This document shows, in pieces, positions 44,050-55,506 of a DNA stretch of 64,000 bases. Location of the stretch: NCBI GenBank assembly GCA_029641185.1, contig JAPWGK010000006.1, forward strand, positions 1,054,001 to 1,118,000, in the 5' to 3' direction. The stretch is from Pseudofabraea citricarpa. Taxonomy: Eukaryota > Ascomycota > Leotiomycetes > Helotiales > Dermateaceae. Numbering within the stretch: the stretch's first letter is position 1; every line of letters starts with the position of its first letter. The notes beneath the pieces are model-generated. The model searched no databases. It had not been told where the DNA came from and worked only from the letters and a program-made list of their open reading frames with translations. The translations under genes were made by a program, and so were the position numbers.

Positions 44050-45284
44050 TTTTACGGTGTTTTAGGGTATCGTCGCGTTCTTTGTGCTGTGAGATGGGAG
44101 TCGTGGAGAGAAGCGCGGGGTTGGGAGAAGAAAAAATTTGACCGCCGCCTTATCTTTTTGGTGGGGTTTAGAGGGGTATTTTATGTACCTAAGCGACGAA
44201 GGTTAACTTAGGGCCCGGTTGGTTTGAAGGAACAGCTGTCATTTTACTTTTCTCTGTTTGTGGAGGGTGTATACAATAAACCAGGCTAGCCTTGATTCGG
44301 CAGACAGAGAAGCTATTTTACTTTTCCTATACAAAAAAGTAGAAGTAGCTCGGGAGGTCAATAGGTCTTCAAATGAGTTCCGAAAGAGGTAATCCCTTAC
44401 GTATTACAGTAGTAGCCTGCATTTTGCTCTCCATTTTGCTCTCCATAATAACGAGAGATTATTATGACAATTACCACGGAGTATGATAAAGGGGGGTCAT
44501 TGGATGGTTGTTTTTCTTCTAGCAAACCGATAAGTCTATCCTACTACTGGTATAGCAAGGGCGAGGTCGACCGATTCTCAGGTGAGAAAGAGCGTTCAGA
44601 TCACGTGTACAGATCACCTCACAAAAGTCGCAATCAGCGGAGAGCTGTTGTTTGATTCTCACGTGGGTTATCAGGTGTTCAACTGTACTACTGCATTAGT
44701 CTATGTTCCACCCTAATACGTCTAAGCCTTACCCAGCTAGCTATTCATTCAAGTGATATTAAGGTAAACATGACTTTTATCTATAGCTTCCTACGTATAT
44801 TATCAATAACTTAGTATTTTCACAGCTAGGTTAGCCCGTAATGATGTTTTCCCAACTAAAAGGCCTTCTGCTACAAAAGGCCATAGTTCTTAATACATTT
44901 ATACCAATAGAATCGATCCAATGAATGAATGAATGAATGAAAACACTATGCACGTGATACGAAGCGAGCTACCACTCCTCTCCTCCTCCTCGGATCGGCG
45001 AGTTGCGGAAACAGAACAGGGATTGAATCGTCGTCATTCCAGGACCCACCAACCACCCACAGCGCCTTTCAGAATGTTTCCGCCCCGGTAAAACGACGTG
45101 GGGCAACAACAACAGCAAAATATCCAGGTACTGCCACTGCTCATCCCTCTTTTAGACCTTGTTCACCTTGTTCTTGTTCTCCTCCGTGTTTGCTTGCAGC
45201 TCCCACACTCGACGATCTTTTCTTCCTTTCGAAAACCACAACAGACAGGAACACAGTACAGAAATACCATAAGCGGAAATTCAA
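44050..45284. other. Divergent intergenic region
   Basis: About 1.2 kb between ADE5,7 and YPI1. A run of GAAT (about 44921-44940) is a small microsatellite. GGGCCCGGTTGGTTT at 44210-44224 resembles some transposon termini, but no inverted partner was found. An AATAATAAC-type AT-rich stretch follows. No gene seen. Confidence 0.5.
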
Positions 45285-45873
45285 ATGGCGACGGCTTCTC
45301 ATTCTCATCCCCATGCGCACTCGCACTCGCATTCTCATACGCCCGCTGCTACGACTCTGAGGCTTCGTGGACAGCATACCCAGACGCAAACGCAAACGCA
45401 AACACAGACGCAGACGCAAACCCAGCCGGTGCTACATCTCCGGGGAGCTGAGGAGGGGCAGGAGCAAGACGGGGAAGGGAACACGAAAAGGCGGATTAAA
45501 TGGGCGAGCGATGTTGTTGATAACGAGGGTTTAGGGCGGAAGAAGAGTAAAGGTTTGTTTAATTCCTTTTCTCTTACATAGGTAGTAAGCTGCTGACTGT
45601 ATTTTGAACTCAGTCTGCTGCATATATCATGCCCCGAAAGGAATTGACGAGTCGAGCGATGAGAGTTCTTCCGACGATGACGATTCGTCTTCCGATGACG
45701 ATGGTGCTGCGAGACCGGCAAATGGAAAGGGGAAAAAAGACTGTGGGCATGGACATGGACATGATCATGGAAAGGGAAAGGGAAAGCAGGCCGATAGCAA
45801 GAGAGATAGGAGCCCGAATGCTTATGAAAAGGTTCCCAAGGTTAAGGACCCTTCTGGTGGTGGTGGATCGTAG
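45285..45873 (+). CDS. YPI1: Type 1 protein phosphatase inhibitor (YPI1 / PPP1R11, inhibitor-3)
   Basis: Exons 45285-45552 and 45614-45873 give 175 aa. The family core RRIKWASDVVDNEGLGRKKS and KVCCIYHAPK is intact, including the PP1-docking RIKW (an RVxF-type motif) and the vicinal cysteines. Ypi1 binds Glc7/PP1 and modulates its nuclear activity. Around this core the protein is low complexity. The N-terminus has alternating His-Ser (SHSHPHAHSHSHSHT) and a (Gln-Thr)n tract encoded by repeats of CAAACG/CAGACG at about 45378-45422. The C-terminus has DESSDESSSDDDDSSSDDD, then GHGHGHDHGKGKGK. The two His-rich stretches could bind metal. The core leaves little doubt about the family. Confidence 0.93.
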
Positions 45874-46862
45874 GGAGATAAATCATCGAGATTGAATTGA
45901 ATGCTAGGATTCTGTTCTGGGGATTGTGCATACCTTTGGGCGTTCTGGTTGCGGAAGTGGAGTTTAATGGCACGGTATCTTCTTTTTGATACAGGGAGAA
46001 CGGATTCGGATTGCAATTGGGAGTTTTGCTTGGACTCAGCCTTGGCCTTGGCCTTGGGCTCATAAAGGGCTCATAAAGAAATGATGATGAACAGAAGGAA
46101 TTGTTTGCTCAGTACACTGTCGCGTATACATATACATAGATACCAGAAATGAGATATCACTACAGCTACTGCTGGTGCTAGTGATGATTACCAAGAACTT
46201 CTATCTCTTTTCTTTTTTTCTTCTTCTTTTGTTATTCTACCCATGCTGGATATCAGGCAAATAAACGAAATATCTTGGTAGTTGTTTTTTGATTTTTGAT
46301 TTGTAAGTTTTCCTGCTTATCTGATTCATAAGTGTACCTAATCAACCCTCCCTCTCAAGTCATAGAATACAACAGATGGAGGATTGTAAGAGAACCATGA
46401 GGACTTTGCCGTGTTCCAATATTTGGTTTGAATATAGATGATCTAAGTGGAGGACTTGATGAATTCTAGTTGTGGGGTGGACGAAAATGAAGTATGGTGT
46501 CTATTGAGAAATTTGGAAATCTACCAGGCAGTTTGATATATGGAGTGTTAAGGGCTGTATCCCTGGTCATTTAATAGGGTCTTTAGCAAATGTGGAGGTT
46601 AAGTGGACTGTATTGCAATGATTCCTGTCTTTTGATTTATTTTGGATAGAATGAGAAATCGGGTTCTTGTTCCACGTTCAGGAAGCTGTTGAAGCTTAGA
46701 TAGGCAGGTATGTAAGGTAAGGTATATACAAGAGAAAAGAAAGTTTTGGGTTAGGCTAAACAGCGACAACAACCGCAACCACCACCACTAACACCACAAG
46801 TTGTAGAAGATAATGTATACATGAATAAAAAGAAAATGGCGATATCCAGGGCATCAACCAGC
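45874..46862. other. Intergenic between convergent genes
   Basis: About 990 bases. Short poly-pyrimidine tracts near 46206-46235. Short minus-strand frames at 45822-46063 overlap the end of YPI1 and look spurious. No gene seen. Confidence 0.5.
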
Positions 46863-47887
46863 CTAAGAGATATAAGCTGTATCGACCCACCCGGTATACG
46901 TGCTCCCTAAAATCGTCGAAATGGTAACAGCGCTTGACAACGCGGTTCCAAAGCTCGCCGTGCAGCAGCTCGTTCCCGAATTACCATACGTTTGGAAAGT
47001 AACATCAGCAGTTCTCGTATCGCTCGTTGACCAAACACTCCATCCCGCAGCGTTTACAATAGAACTGAGAGCCGTATTCTGAACAGCGACACGAGCATAC
47101 TCTGCCCATGGTCGGCCTAGATATACCGTTCCGGAGCTCACACTTGCACCACTAGCAGTGGTGATCGTTGACTTGTTGATCACGTAGTAAGACGTATCTG
47201 AAGATGAGGGACGACCGCTGGCTGTGATACATCCACCGCCTGCAGATACGGCCAAAGTAGATCCATCAATCCAGGTACGTGCATGTTGTCCGAAGATGAA
47301 ATCAACTGCCCCCTCAATATAACATTTCCCATAGAATTGGTTACCAGTCTGACTTAGTAAAGTGTCTTGATAACCATATAAACCGACCCCATAGTAACCT
47401 TGTTCGGTATTATATGCTGATAAGGCAACAGCTTGCGATCCTTTGCCGTACGTATTTTTGATGTTCACGTTGTAGAATTTTGTGTTCGCCGAGAGATTGA
47501 TCACAGTTGATGTCGCTTGGTCGTCGGCTGCACCGCTTAAGAGTGATGAGCTATGTACGATGTTCACCACGTTCTTGCTGTAGCTGCTCGTGTCGGTTGT
47601 ATAGCCATATATCGTGAGTGCCCCTTTCAGGGATGGGATTGTCACTTGTTCCGAATAGGTCCCAGAGTAGATGAAAATACTCTGAGCTGATGTCGAACTT
47701 GTGCTAAGTGCGTCCACGGCTTTTTGAATCTGAGGTTGTTAGTTTCAATATGCTTGACTTGTATTTAGTAACTTACAGTAGAGTAGGTTCCACTTGACCC
47801 AACTGTTAAGGATCCCGATGGTGGTGAGGTCCTAGCCGTGGCTAGCACGGCTGTCACAAATGAACTTAGAGCAAAGAAGAAACGCAT
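46863..47887 (-). CDS. Pectin methylesterase (carbohydrate esterase family 8), secreted
   Basis: This enzyme removes methyl esters from homogalacturonan, releasing methanol and making pectin open to polygalacturonases. Exons 47887-47777 and 47729-46863 give 325 aa. MRFFFALSSFVTAVLATA is a signal peptide. CE8 signatures are in order: YGYQDTLLS (with the active-site Gln and Asp), CYIEGAVDFIFGQ (catalytic Asp in DFIFG), and YLGRPWAEYARV (Arg of LGRPW). The beta-helix repeats between them show the usual spacing. The length fits single-domain fungal pectinesterases. It is divergent from an endopolygalacturonase 1.65 kb away, and a TATA-like box lies about 85 bp upstream. Confidence 0.96.
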
Positions 47888-49540
47888 GGCTTGGAGTGTA
47901 GAAAAAATGAGTGTAGAAAAGAGCCAAGAGTCCTTACCGATCGGTAAAAGGCTTGAGTTAACGAAGCAAAGCTTTTATAAACAGACCAAAGCTTTGACTT
48001 ACAATGCACATTTACTTCTCACAATAAGCAGACGTGTTTCCCAGGAGGGGAAATAAACAGGTGATCAACTTGCGCAGGGGTACCTGAGCAGTTGTTCCAT
48101 CCATAGTGCAGTGGTCCGTCCAGTGAGCGGACTTCCATGCCTACGTATGTTCCCAGCAAGGTTCCTGAACGGAAACAACCGACGGAAAGCTTGATTGAAA
48201 GGAGCTCATGAACTGTACGAGCTCCAACAGTAAAAATTCGAAAGATACAGCTGATCTCTTTTCCCAATCCTTCACCGTGACGTGAATTTCCACCTGTCAG
48301 AGAAAGCTTGTCCGAGAGAAGCATTTCCCCGTTCCCCGCCCCTGGGTAGCTGTACAAGTACCGATTGGATGGAAATGCCGTCAGGAGGGAGCACAGCAGA
48401 AGGGAAAAATTATTCGGGGCTGGTAGACTTGTGATGGATAAAGTGCTGGGTGAAGCTGTGATTCAAGCTTTGGGGAAGAAGTCAATCGCTCCAATCATGC
48501 GCTTGGCACTGCCCGGCTTCTTCATCTCAAAAGCTTAATGAGGGTTTATGCTTTGGTATTGCCGTGTATCACCCCACGAACCATTCTAGGTTGCCGCCGT
48601 CAAAGTTAGAGTGCGACTCGGGAAGTCAGCTCCTTCGAGGCTTTGCGAATTCTTTCCAGGCCCAGGTACCAGGAGCGCTGCCAGTCTGCGATGAGCCGAT
48701 GGTTGATCGTTGTGGAGCGCAATAATGCAAAGTACTTTCGTACCTAGGCGGAGGGCGTGGCAAGCATAACGAATTGCGAGTACCGGCGTCCGAAACATGC
48801 AGCTTGCCAGGTTACCAGGTGCGCGGGTAAATAGTGAGCACAGGACGATCTTTGATGTTTCCAGAAGATAAAAAATCCAGGACGAGGACGCGGCCACTTT
48901 AGCGATGCGATTGAAGGACAATCTGTCGCGTGCCAAGTCCACCAATCAAGCCAAGCATGCACCCCATAGTACCCCACAATATATCTCGTCGCCGTCCACT
49001 GTTTCCACCGTTTCCACCCAAACCACAACTTTAATCAAACTCGAAACCGATGTCCCCATGCCCCCCGTCTGAAGTTGACAAGACCACCACCACCTCATGA
49101 TCTAGATGTCGCTGATCTATTCGATGGCGACAGCGGCATACTGGTCCGAGTACAGGGACAGGGACAGTGACAGAGTCAGGGTCAGGATTGGGTGCACACA
49201 GGCCCTTGCTGGGAGTTGAGGGTTGTCACACCAAATGGCCCGCTCTCCGTAAGTACCTTCCTCCACAAGAGGCTGCTGCATGCTGAAAGAAGAAAGTCTG
49301 GTTAATATGGACGGAATTGAATCGGATATGAGGCTACGACAAGCTTTGACAAGACGTCAAGATTAATTATTCCTCTTGGCTGCAAAGCTTGGTATATAAA
49401 GTGGCTTGGTTGTCCCTTTGATAGATTCTTTTCTTCATCGGCACAGCAGTCTCTTCTCTTGACTTCTCACTACCGGCTCACAGTCATTCTTTATCACTTT
49501 CGCTCTGTTCTTTGCTCCCGCTTGCTCTTCTCTCTCCAAC
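47888..49540. promoter_or_regulatory. Shared divergent promoter region of the two pectinases
   Basis: 1.65 kb between the two start codons, with no credible gene inside. TATA-like boxes point outward: TATAAAAG on the minus strand at 47972-47979 for the esterase, and TATATAAA on the plus strand at 49393-49400 for the polygalacturonase. Joint induction by pectin breakdown products is an inference from the arrangement. Confidence 0.6.
49393..49400 (+). promoter_or_regulatory. TATA box of the endopolygalacturonase
   Basis: TATATAAA lies 141 bp upstream of the ATG and is followed by a pyrimidine-rich leader with CTCACTACC-like sequence, a common layout in strongly induced fungal genes. Confidence 0.6.
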
Positions 49541-50742
49541 ATGGTTCAATTCGTTAAGGCCCTGGGGCTTGTCCTCGGCTCTGCTGCAGTTCTTGTATCT
49601 GCTTCTCCCATGCCTATGGCTACACCTGCACCAGATCTCAAAGACGCTGCTGCTCTCCAGAAGCGTGCTTCATGTACCTTCAACAATGCTGCCTCGGCCA
49701 GCAAGTCCAAGGCTTCTTGTGCTACAATTGTCTTGAGCGGTATCACAGTTCCATCTGGAACCACACTTGACATGACCAAGCTGACCAAGGGAACTCACGT
49801 GAGTATTAACCTGAAATATAATCCGTACGTGGCTGATCAAAAATACAGGTCATCTTCGAGGGTACTACCACCTGGGAATATGAGGAGTGGTCCGGGCCAC
49901 TTTTCTCCGTGTCAGGTGAGAACATTGTTGTCACTGGAGCGTCAGGCAATGTCCTGAACGGCAACGGAGCCAAATGGTGGGATGGCGAGGGATCCAATGG
50001 AGGAAAGACCAAGCCCAAGTTTTTCTATGCTCATAGCTTGACTGGCACTTCATCCATCAGCGGTCTCAACGTGAAGAATACCCCAGTCCAAGGTTTCTCC
50101 ATCAACTCTGCTTCTGGTCTCACCCTCGACAGCATCACCATTGACAACTCTGCTGGAGATACTGGTGCGCTTGGTCACAATACAGATGCCTTTGACGTTG
50201 GATCCAGCACAGACATCACCATTTCCAACGCCAATATCAAGAACCAAGATGATTGTCTTGCTATCAACTCAGGAACCGGTATTACCTTTACTGGAGGAAC
50301 CTGTTCAGGTGGACACGGTCTCTCTATCGGATCTGTTGGAGGACGTGATGATAACGATGTTTCTGATGTTGTCATTGAATCGTCTTCTGTCACAAACTCC
50401 GCGAATGGTGTTCGCATCAAGACCGTCTCTGGAGCTACTGGCTCTGTCAAGGGTGTCACCTACAAGGATATTACCCTTTCGGGTATCACTTCCTATGGAA
50501 TTGTCATTGAGCAAGATTATGAGAATGGCTCTCCTACTGGCACCCCAACCACCGGCGTTCCCATCACTGACCTCACCCTCTCAGGTGTTACTGGTACTGT
50601 TTCTAGCAGTGCTACTAACGTCTACATTCTCTGTGGCAGCGGAAGCTGCTCGGGCTGGACATGGAGTGGTGTTAAGGTCACTGGCGGAAAGACCAGCACC
50701 AAATGTACCAACATCCCCAGTGGAAGTGGAGCTGCCTGCTAG
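49541..50742 (+). CDS. Endopolygalacturonase (glycoside hydrolase family 28), secreted
   Basis: This enzyme hydrolyses internal alpha-1,4 links of de-esterified homogalacturonan. Exons 49541-49798 and 49849-50742 give 383 aa. A signal peptide ([20 protein letters not shown]) is followed by a short propeptide ending in Lys-Arg (AALQKR|ASC), a Kex2-type site. All GH28 catalytic blocks are present: HNTDAFD (first catalytic Asp), NQDDCLAIN (the Asp pair), [14 protein letters not shown] (His) and GVRIKTVSG (Arg-Ile-Lys substrate site). The C-terminal cysteines ([17 protein letters not shown]) match fungal endo-acting enzymes. Overall it resembles endopolygalacturonases of necrotrophic Leotiomycetes. 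Intact and probably functional. Confidence 0.97.
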
Positions 50743-51558
50743 ATATCTACAAAGCGGAGGAGGACTACTGGTTGAAAGTCCATCTATTCTTCTTACATTT
50801 TCTATTCCATGGCTGTTTTAGCCTAGTTATGTTTCCTGGGCTTCAGGCTGCGCCCTGATCTATTCTTCTGTCTATATTTTAGCAAATCAAACTTTTTTGC
50901 GTTGTAAATTTGTGCCAAGTAGATATGTGCCCCTTACTTTAAATACAGTCCTGTCACTTGTACAATAATGGACAAATTATACGCCAATGGGTCTCGATCG
51001 CCGTTCTATTCGCTTACTGCTTGCAGCCCCTATTTCGCGTCGCTTAAAGCCAATCGGCCCTTCGAGACCGACTTCGCAGCTAGTCCCTGCAGTATGCTGT
51101 ACAAGCTTAAAGATAATTGCATCACAGCTGCGCTCCACTCCTGCTCAAAAAATATCTAGCCTTGAATCTCACCAAGTCAGACCACGAACTCAAGCGCCGC
51201 ATCACCAAACAGACCACATCATGCCTTTCTAAGCCTCGCGCTACGCTTCTTCTATTCCAACGATTCTATTCTTTCCGAATTGCACCGTTTTATTTTGGGC
51301 TTCCCAGAAGAGTAGAGAAGGCTGCGAATCTTGGTGGCCATTGAGCGTTTTGAGCGGAAGTCCGGACGACCAACGTACGCGCATTAAAGGAATTTGTACA
51401 GGCAACCCATTGCAATAGATTCTATTCATTCTTAAGCCCCATCTCCGAGCCTGGAAATCCCAAATCAACAACCTCGACGATTTGTACTTGTACTTGTACG
51501 GAAAACCGACCATCCTTATCACCGAACTTTATAGCAGCCATCCTACACTTTTACAAGA
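50743..51558. other. Intergenic
   Basis: About 815 bases: the polygalacturonase 3' flank and the promoter of the next plus-strand gene. Nothing else recognised. Confidence 0.5.
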
Positions 51559-52984
51559 ATGTTACGCACCTCTCTAAATGCCATGCGCCCTCGAGCAGCA
51601 GGCCAGACGCCTTCAATTCTACGAAGCGGCCTACGATTTACCAACCCCAGCTCATCACCAGCCCTGCACGGTATCGGACAGCGAGCATTCAGCAAGGGCG
51701 CAAAGCCTTCTACAGGCTTCACATTCTCCGCCAACGCAAAATCATTACGACCTCAAACAATTATGCAGCGGCTGCGGGCCTCGATTCGCTCTCTACATAC
51801 CTCTCCGCGATTGCGAAATTCCCCTAATCCTACACCACATCTTGGTTCGCCTGCTGGCGAGGAATCCTTGAGCTTAGGTGCCAGGATGCGAAAGTTATCA
51901 AGAGAATATGGATGGAGTGCTTTGGGAGTATACCTGATGTTGAGCGCGCTGGATTTCCCCTTTTGCTATTTGTTGGTCCGGTATTTGGGTACAGATAGAA
52001 TTGGTGAGTCTTGATTTCATTGTCTTTGATTATATCACTTGTTCTTAAGTTCTTGGAAGAATCACCAACAAGCTTGGGTGAGAGGTGTTTTTAGATATCC
52101 TGGTATCAGGGGGTAAGGCCTGTGACAGGGCATGCAAGTCAATAAAGGCTGTTAAGAAAGCTTGGGGAAGTGAAAACCTTGACAATAGAGAAGACGCTCT
52201 GAGAAGCTACGACGTTGTTACAGGCATATGCTCTCACCAGGTTTCCTTCTCCCAAACCCTTGGAGAAGTCTCCAGGAATAATTCAGGGTGCCAGATATAT
52301 GCAAACAGGCAATGTCGGGAGGAGTCTCTCAAATTAAAAAAAAATCCAGGAGCATACCTGAAGTATCAGCAAACCTTGAAAAGCAGCATAACTTTCTTGA
52401 AGGAGGAATACGCTTGTATGGCAGTCATACTTGCTTAGCAACTGTATAAACTTGTCAATATTATTCATACGTTATTTACAGTCGATGCCAAAGGATCTGG
52501 AACATGACTCTCTTAAAATACAATATTACAACAGCAACATTCTAATTTTTTTCTCAGGGGAATGGGAAGATATCATAGTATCGCATGCAAAAGCGATAAT
52601 TCCTCAATCGGTTAAGGATACGTGGCACGAATGGAGGAAATCTGTCAAGCAAGCAGCCGGAGAGACAATAGATGAAGGCATCGACATGGCAGGATGGGGA
52701 GTAGAAGAAGCCACTGAACACAACAAGCGAGACGCGAGTAAGTTTCTAATTTCGTCTTGGCAAGCACCCTTTCGCTAATAGATATAGGTCTTGCCACACA
52801 ACTAGCATTGGCATATGCTATTCACAAATCCTTCATCTTCATCCGGGTTCCACTTACGGCAGCTGTCACACCTAAAGTAGTCAAGATCTTACGTGGTTGG
52901 GGTTGGGATATTGGCAAGCGTACAACAAAAGAAGCAAAGGCTATCAAGAGGGCCGCAAACCCACCCAAGCCAAAGAAGAAGTAA
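51559..52984 (+). CDS. Mitochondrial DUF1279/FAM210-type membrane protein
   Basis: Exons 51559-52003, 52558-52737 and 52788-52984 give 273 aa. The first 85 residues are rich in Arg, Ser and Ala and poor in acidic residues (MLRTSLNAMRPRAAGQTPS, SLHTSPRLRNSP), a typical mitochondrial presequence. The DUF1279 domain follows: LSREYGWSALGVYLMLSALD and FPFCYLLVRYLGTDRIGEWE form the first half. The second half (LATQLALAYAIHKSFIFIRV and PLTAAVTPKVVKILRGWGW) holds another membrane segment. A basic, Lys-rich C-terminus ends in PPKPKKK. FAM210 proteins are inner-membrane proteins linked to mitochondrial translation; the fungal role is not settled. Intron 1 is 554 bp, about ten times the local norm. Confidence 0.85.
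52004..52557 (+). other. Unusually long intron (554 bp) in the DUF1279 gene
   Basis: Boundaries are canonical (GTGAGT donor; acceptor after TTTTTTTCTCAG) and keep frame as ATT-G|GG-GAA. The other introns I read in the window are mostly 45-80 bp. The interior holds a 117-codon frame at 52085-52438 without a recognisable family, so an insertion inside a former short intron is likely. No inverted termini or target duplication were found by eye. Confidence 0.7.
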
Positions 52985-53320
52985 AGGACTTCAACTCAGT
53001 AATGTATAAAATGTTGTATTTATTGTACCATAAACTATCTCTCTCAAATTCACCTTTGTAAGTTCAAAGGACTTCTGTCAAAGTAGGACTCGGTGCCAAT
53101 GAAACTGGAAGATAAAACATAATTGAGATTTCATGTTTACAATTTAAACATCAAGAGAACTCCTTTCCCCGGTCCATCCACTCGCATAGTTCACGGAATA
53201 CAGAACTTCGTCTTTTCTAGTTAGTCGACGCCTTGCTCCTGCTTTTACCATACACCGTCCAACTAAAATACCAATACTCCAGAACTGTAGTAAGTGAGAT
53301 TAAGCAATACTTTGTAAACT
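52985..53320. other. Intergenic between convergent genes
   Basis: About 340 bases of 3' flanks, AT-rich, with no feature recognised. Confidence 0.5.
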
Positions 53321-54408
53321 TCAATTTTTAGCATCGCAGAACTCTGTAAGCTCTAAGGCTACGGCATCTTCTTCTAGGAGGTCTGAGTATTGCGGCTTGG
53401 CCATCCGATAGGTTCTTCTTTCTCTGTTCTTATAACGATACAAGCCGGTTCCTAGTGCAGCTAGTGAAATCAATGCCAGAGCAGTGATGAGGATTCCAGT
53501 TGGTGCATGATGAGCAGTGCCCATGTCTGACGTCCGCGCATGTTTCGAGTTCGAGTTCGAGAGAGGAGATGCTGAGTTGTCTGTGTCGCTATGCCAGACC
53601 TGATTTGGGAAAGCAGTTGTATTCCAAACAGTCTGTGGGATGCTAGGTAGGTTTCTTTTATGATGACCACTTTGTTGGTCGAGCCTCTCGTTGCGCTTCG
53701 TCCCTGCCTCATGCTGGCCACTACACGATGCTAGACACGCATCATAGCTGCTGGGGTTGCGACACCCGATTGAGCAGTCGTAATCCTTTGTCTTGTAATT
53801 AGCTATTAAGTTGTCAGCTTCTACACTCCTATGAGATACAAAAACGGCATAGCATGAGTCGGGGGTCACGAACAATTCTTCCCTATAGTCTTCCCAACCT
53901 CGTGGTCTCTAAGTCGAGGATCCATGTATCTGATATCGCACCGCTGGTCACAATTCCACGTCACCCCGTTGGCCGAAGTCCAGTACTGGAGTCTCTGGGG
54001 TTTCGTCGGATGAAACTGGACATTAGGGCGTGGGAATTGCTCGTTCCCAAAGATGCCCTTGTGGGGGAACCAAGGAGGCGGGTTAGGCATCTTGAGGGGA
54101 TCACCCAGACCCTCCCAGTGATTCCTCTCGTAGAGCTTCAACTGCGGATCGACTTCGGGAAGCCAGCCTTGGTCTTTACAGTGCGGCAGCGCGGTGTCGT
54201 TGCATTGAATTGCCCGCAGCACCATTGCCGCGTCGGGACACTCCGTATATGGCCACGGCAGCACCCCCTTGTTGTTTATGTAGTTCCAGGTGATGTTGCG
54301 CCCGGAACAGGCGTGCTGCCAGCGCGCATCGGTGACGTAGATTCCTCTGGTGATGTTGGACATCTCCTTCATCTCCTTGCCACCCATCCAACTGACCATA
54401 GTACCCAT
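53321..54408 (-). CDS. Orphan single-pass membrane protein, two frames joined by a small intron or a frameshift
   Basis: No family recognised. The first frame (54408-53879) starts MGTMVSWMGGKEMKEMSNIT and has many Cys, Trp and Pro residues. The second frame (through 53321) continues with EELFVTPDSCYAVFVSHRS, more cysteines (CSIGCRNPSSYDACLASCSG), one membrane helix (GILITALALISLAALGTGLY) and a cytosolic tail with YSDLLEEDAVALELTEF. Two joins are possible. A 59-bp intron (53883-53941, weak donor GTGCGA, acceptor CTATAG) gives 342 aa. Alternatively one base was lost near 53898, since one added G would read DHEGWEDYREELFV straight through. I lean to the intron. No signal peptide is visible, so the true start may be further upstream. 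Confidence 0.55.
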
Positions 54409-55506
54409 GATGAATGATTAATGTCGTCAAACGGACGACTCGTGCTGCTTCAGATAACTGCTATCTTTCTCTGTCGGGAGGTAAGGAAGGAGAACGACTT
54501 GTCCTTTCGGGTCCTTCCTTCTTTATATACGTAGAACATTTACTTTTCCTTGGAACGCTTCGAGCTTCTTATGAGTTGGAGCGAGTGACATTGTGGTTCT
54601 CGTGTTTGGGGCAATTTATCTATAGGCCACCTGTTAAAACTCAGAGTATATACTAGTGTCACCGCCGTCAGGAGAAAGGGAACATGTAGACCGGCGCTGT
54701 GGGGTGATTCTGCAACTGAACTTTTAGGTTGCTCGGTTCTTCTCGAGGCAAAGTTAAAACATTGAACAATAGAGTGGTACCAGAGTGGACTTGTGACTGG
54801 GTTCTTGAGCTACTGTTCTCCCCTTCAAGGTAAGTAGGTAGGAGAACAGATACTATGGCAGCGATATTTCAACTCAGCTTCCATCTTAGTTTCATTATAC
54901 ATGTACCCTTGAGCCTTAAGACTTGGTCAGAAGGACGTGCTTTGGTTATTTAAATCATACCAGCATTTTTTAGTAGTTATAATCAGCCTTGTTTGCGGGA
55001 ATAAATAGAATTTATGATGAGTGTCTTGTTTATTCGAGGTCTAGGGTTTAAATGATTTTTATCTTACCCGTAGTTATTGATATTTTATTAGGGGAAAGAA
55101 AGTAAAGAGACTCGTCGACCAATCCATACACCTTAATAGGTAATTAAAGCAGGCTTAAAAGAAAGTTTATGCTATGAAATTTATTGTAAGCCTTTGCTTT
55201 TGCTTGCTTGCATGTGATTGAAAGTATAATTTAATATATATATAATAGAGTTCAAATAACCAAAGCTAGCAAGCAGCCTTATTAGATGTGAGAGAAGTTA
55301 AACAAGCCTTTATCTAAAATACTACGTATACTTTAGTTACGTAGTGTTAGTATTTCCCCCAAAATTCTAACCGAAGAGGTTCATTCGTATATATGTATAT
55401 TTTGTTTCCTTTAGCGAGCACCTCCAAAAACAAAATCTGCAAAAAGAAAAAAAGATTGGACGAGCCAGTGGAGTCAAACCACCGAATGTTTTCAATTGCC
55501 AGGTTA
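54409..55506. other. Intergenic, AT-rich
   Basis: About 1.1 kb with short frames only. A fragment at 55460-55500 (GTCAAACCACCGAATG) resembles the 5' flank of the neighbouring tRNA, perhaps a small duplication. Confidence 0.45.

Noticed and set aside
44210..44340. GGGCCCGGTTGG stretch with repeated TTTTACTTTTC, resembling a DNA transposon end
   Set aside because: No inverted partner and no target duplication could be found within the intergenic region.
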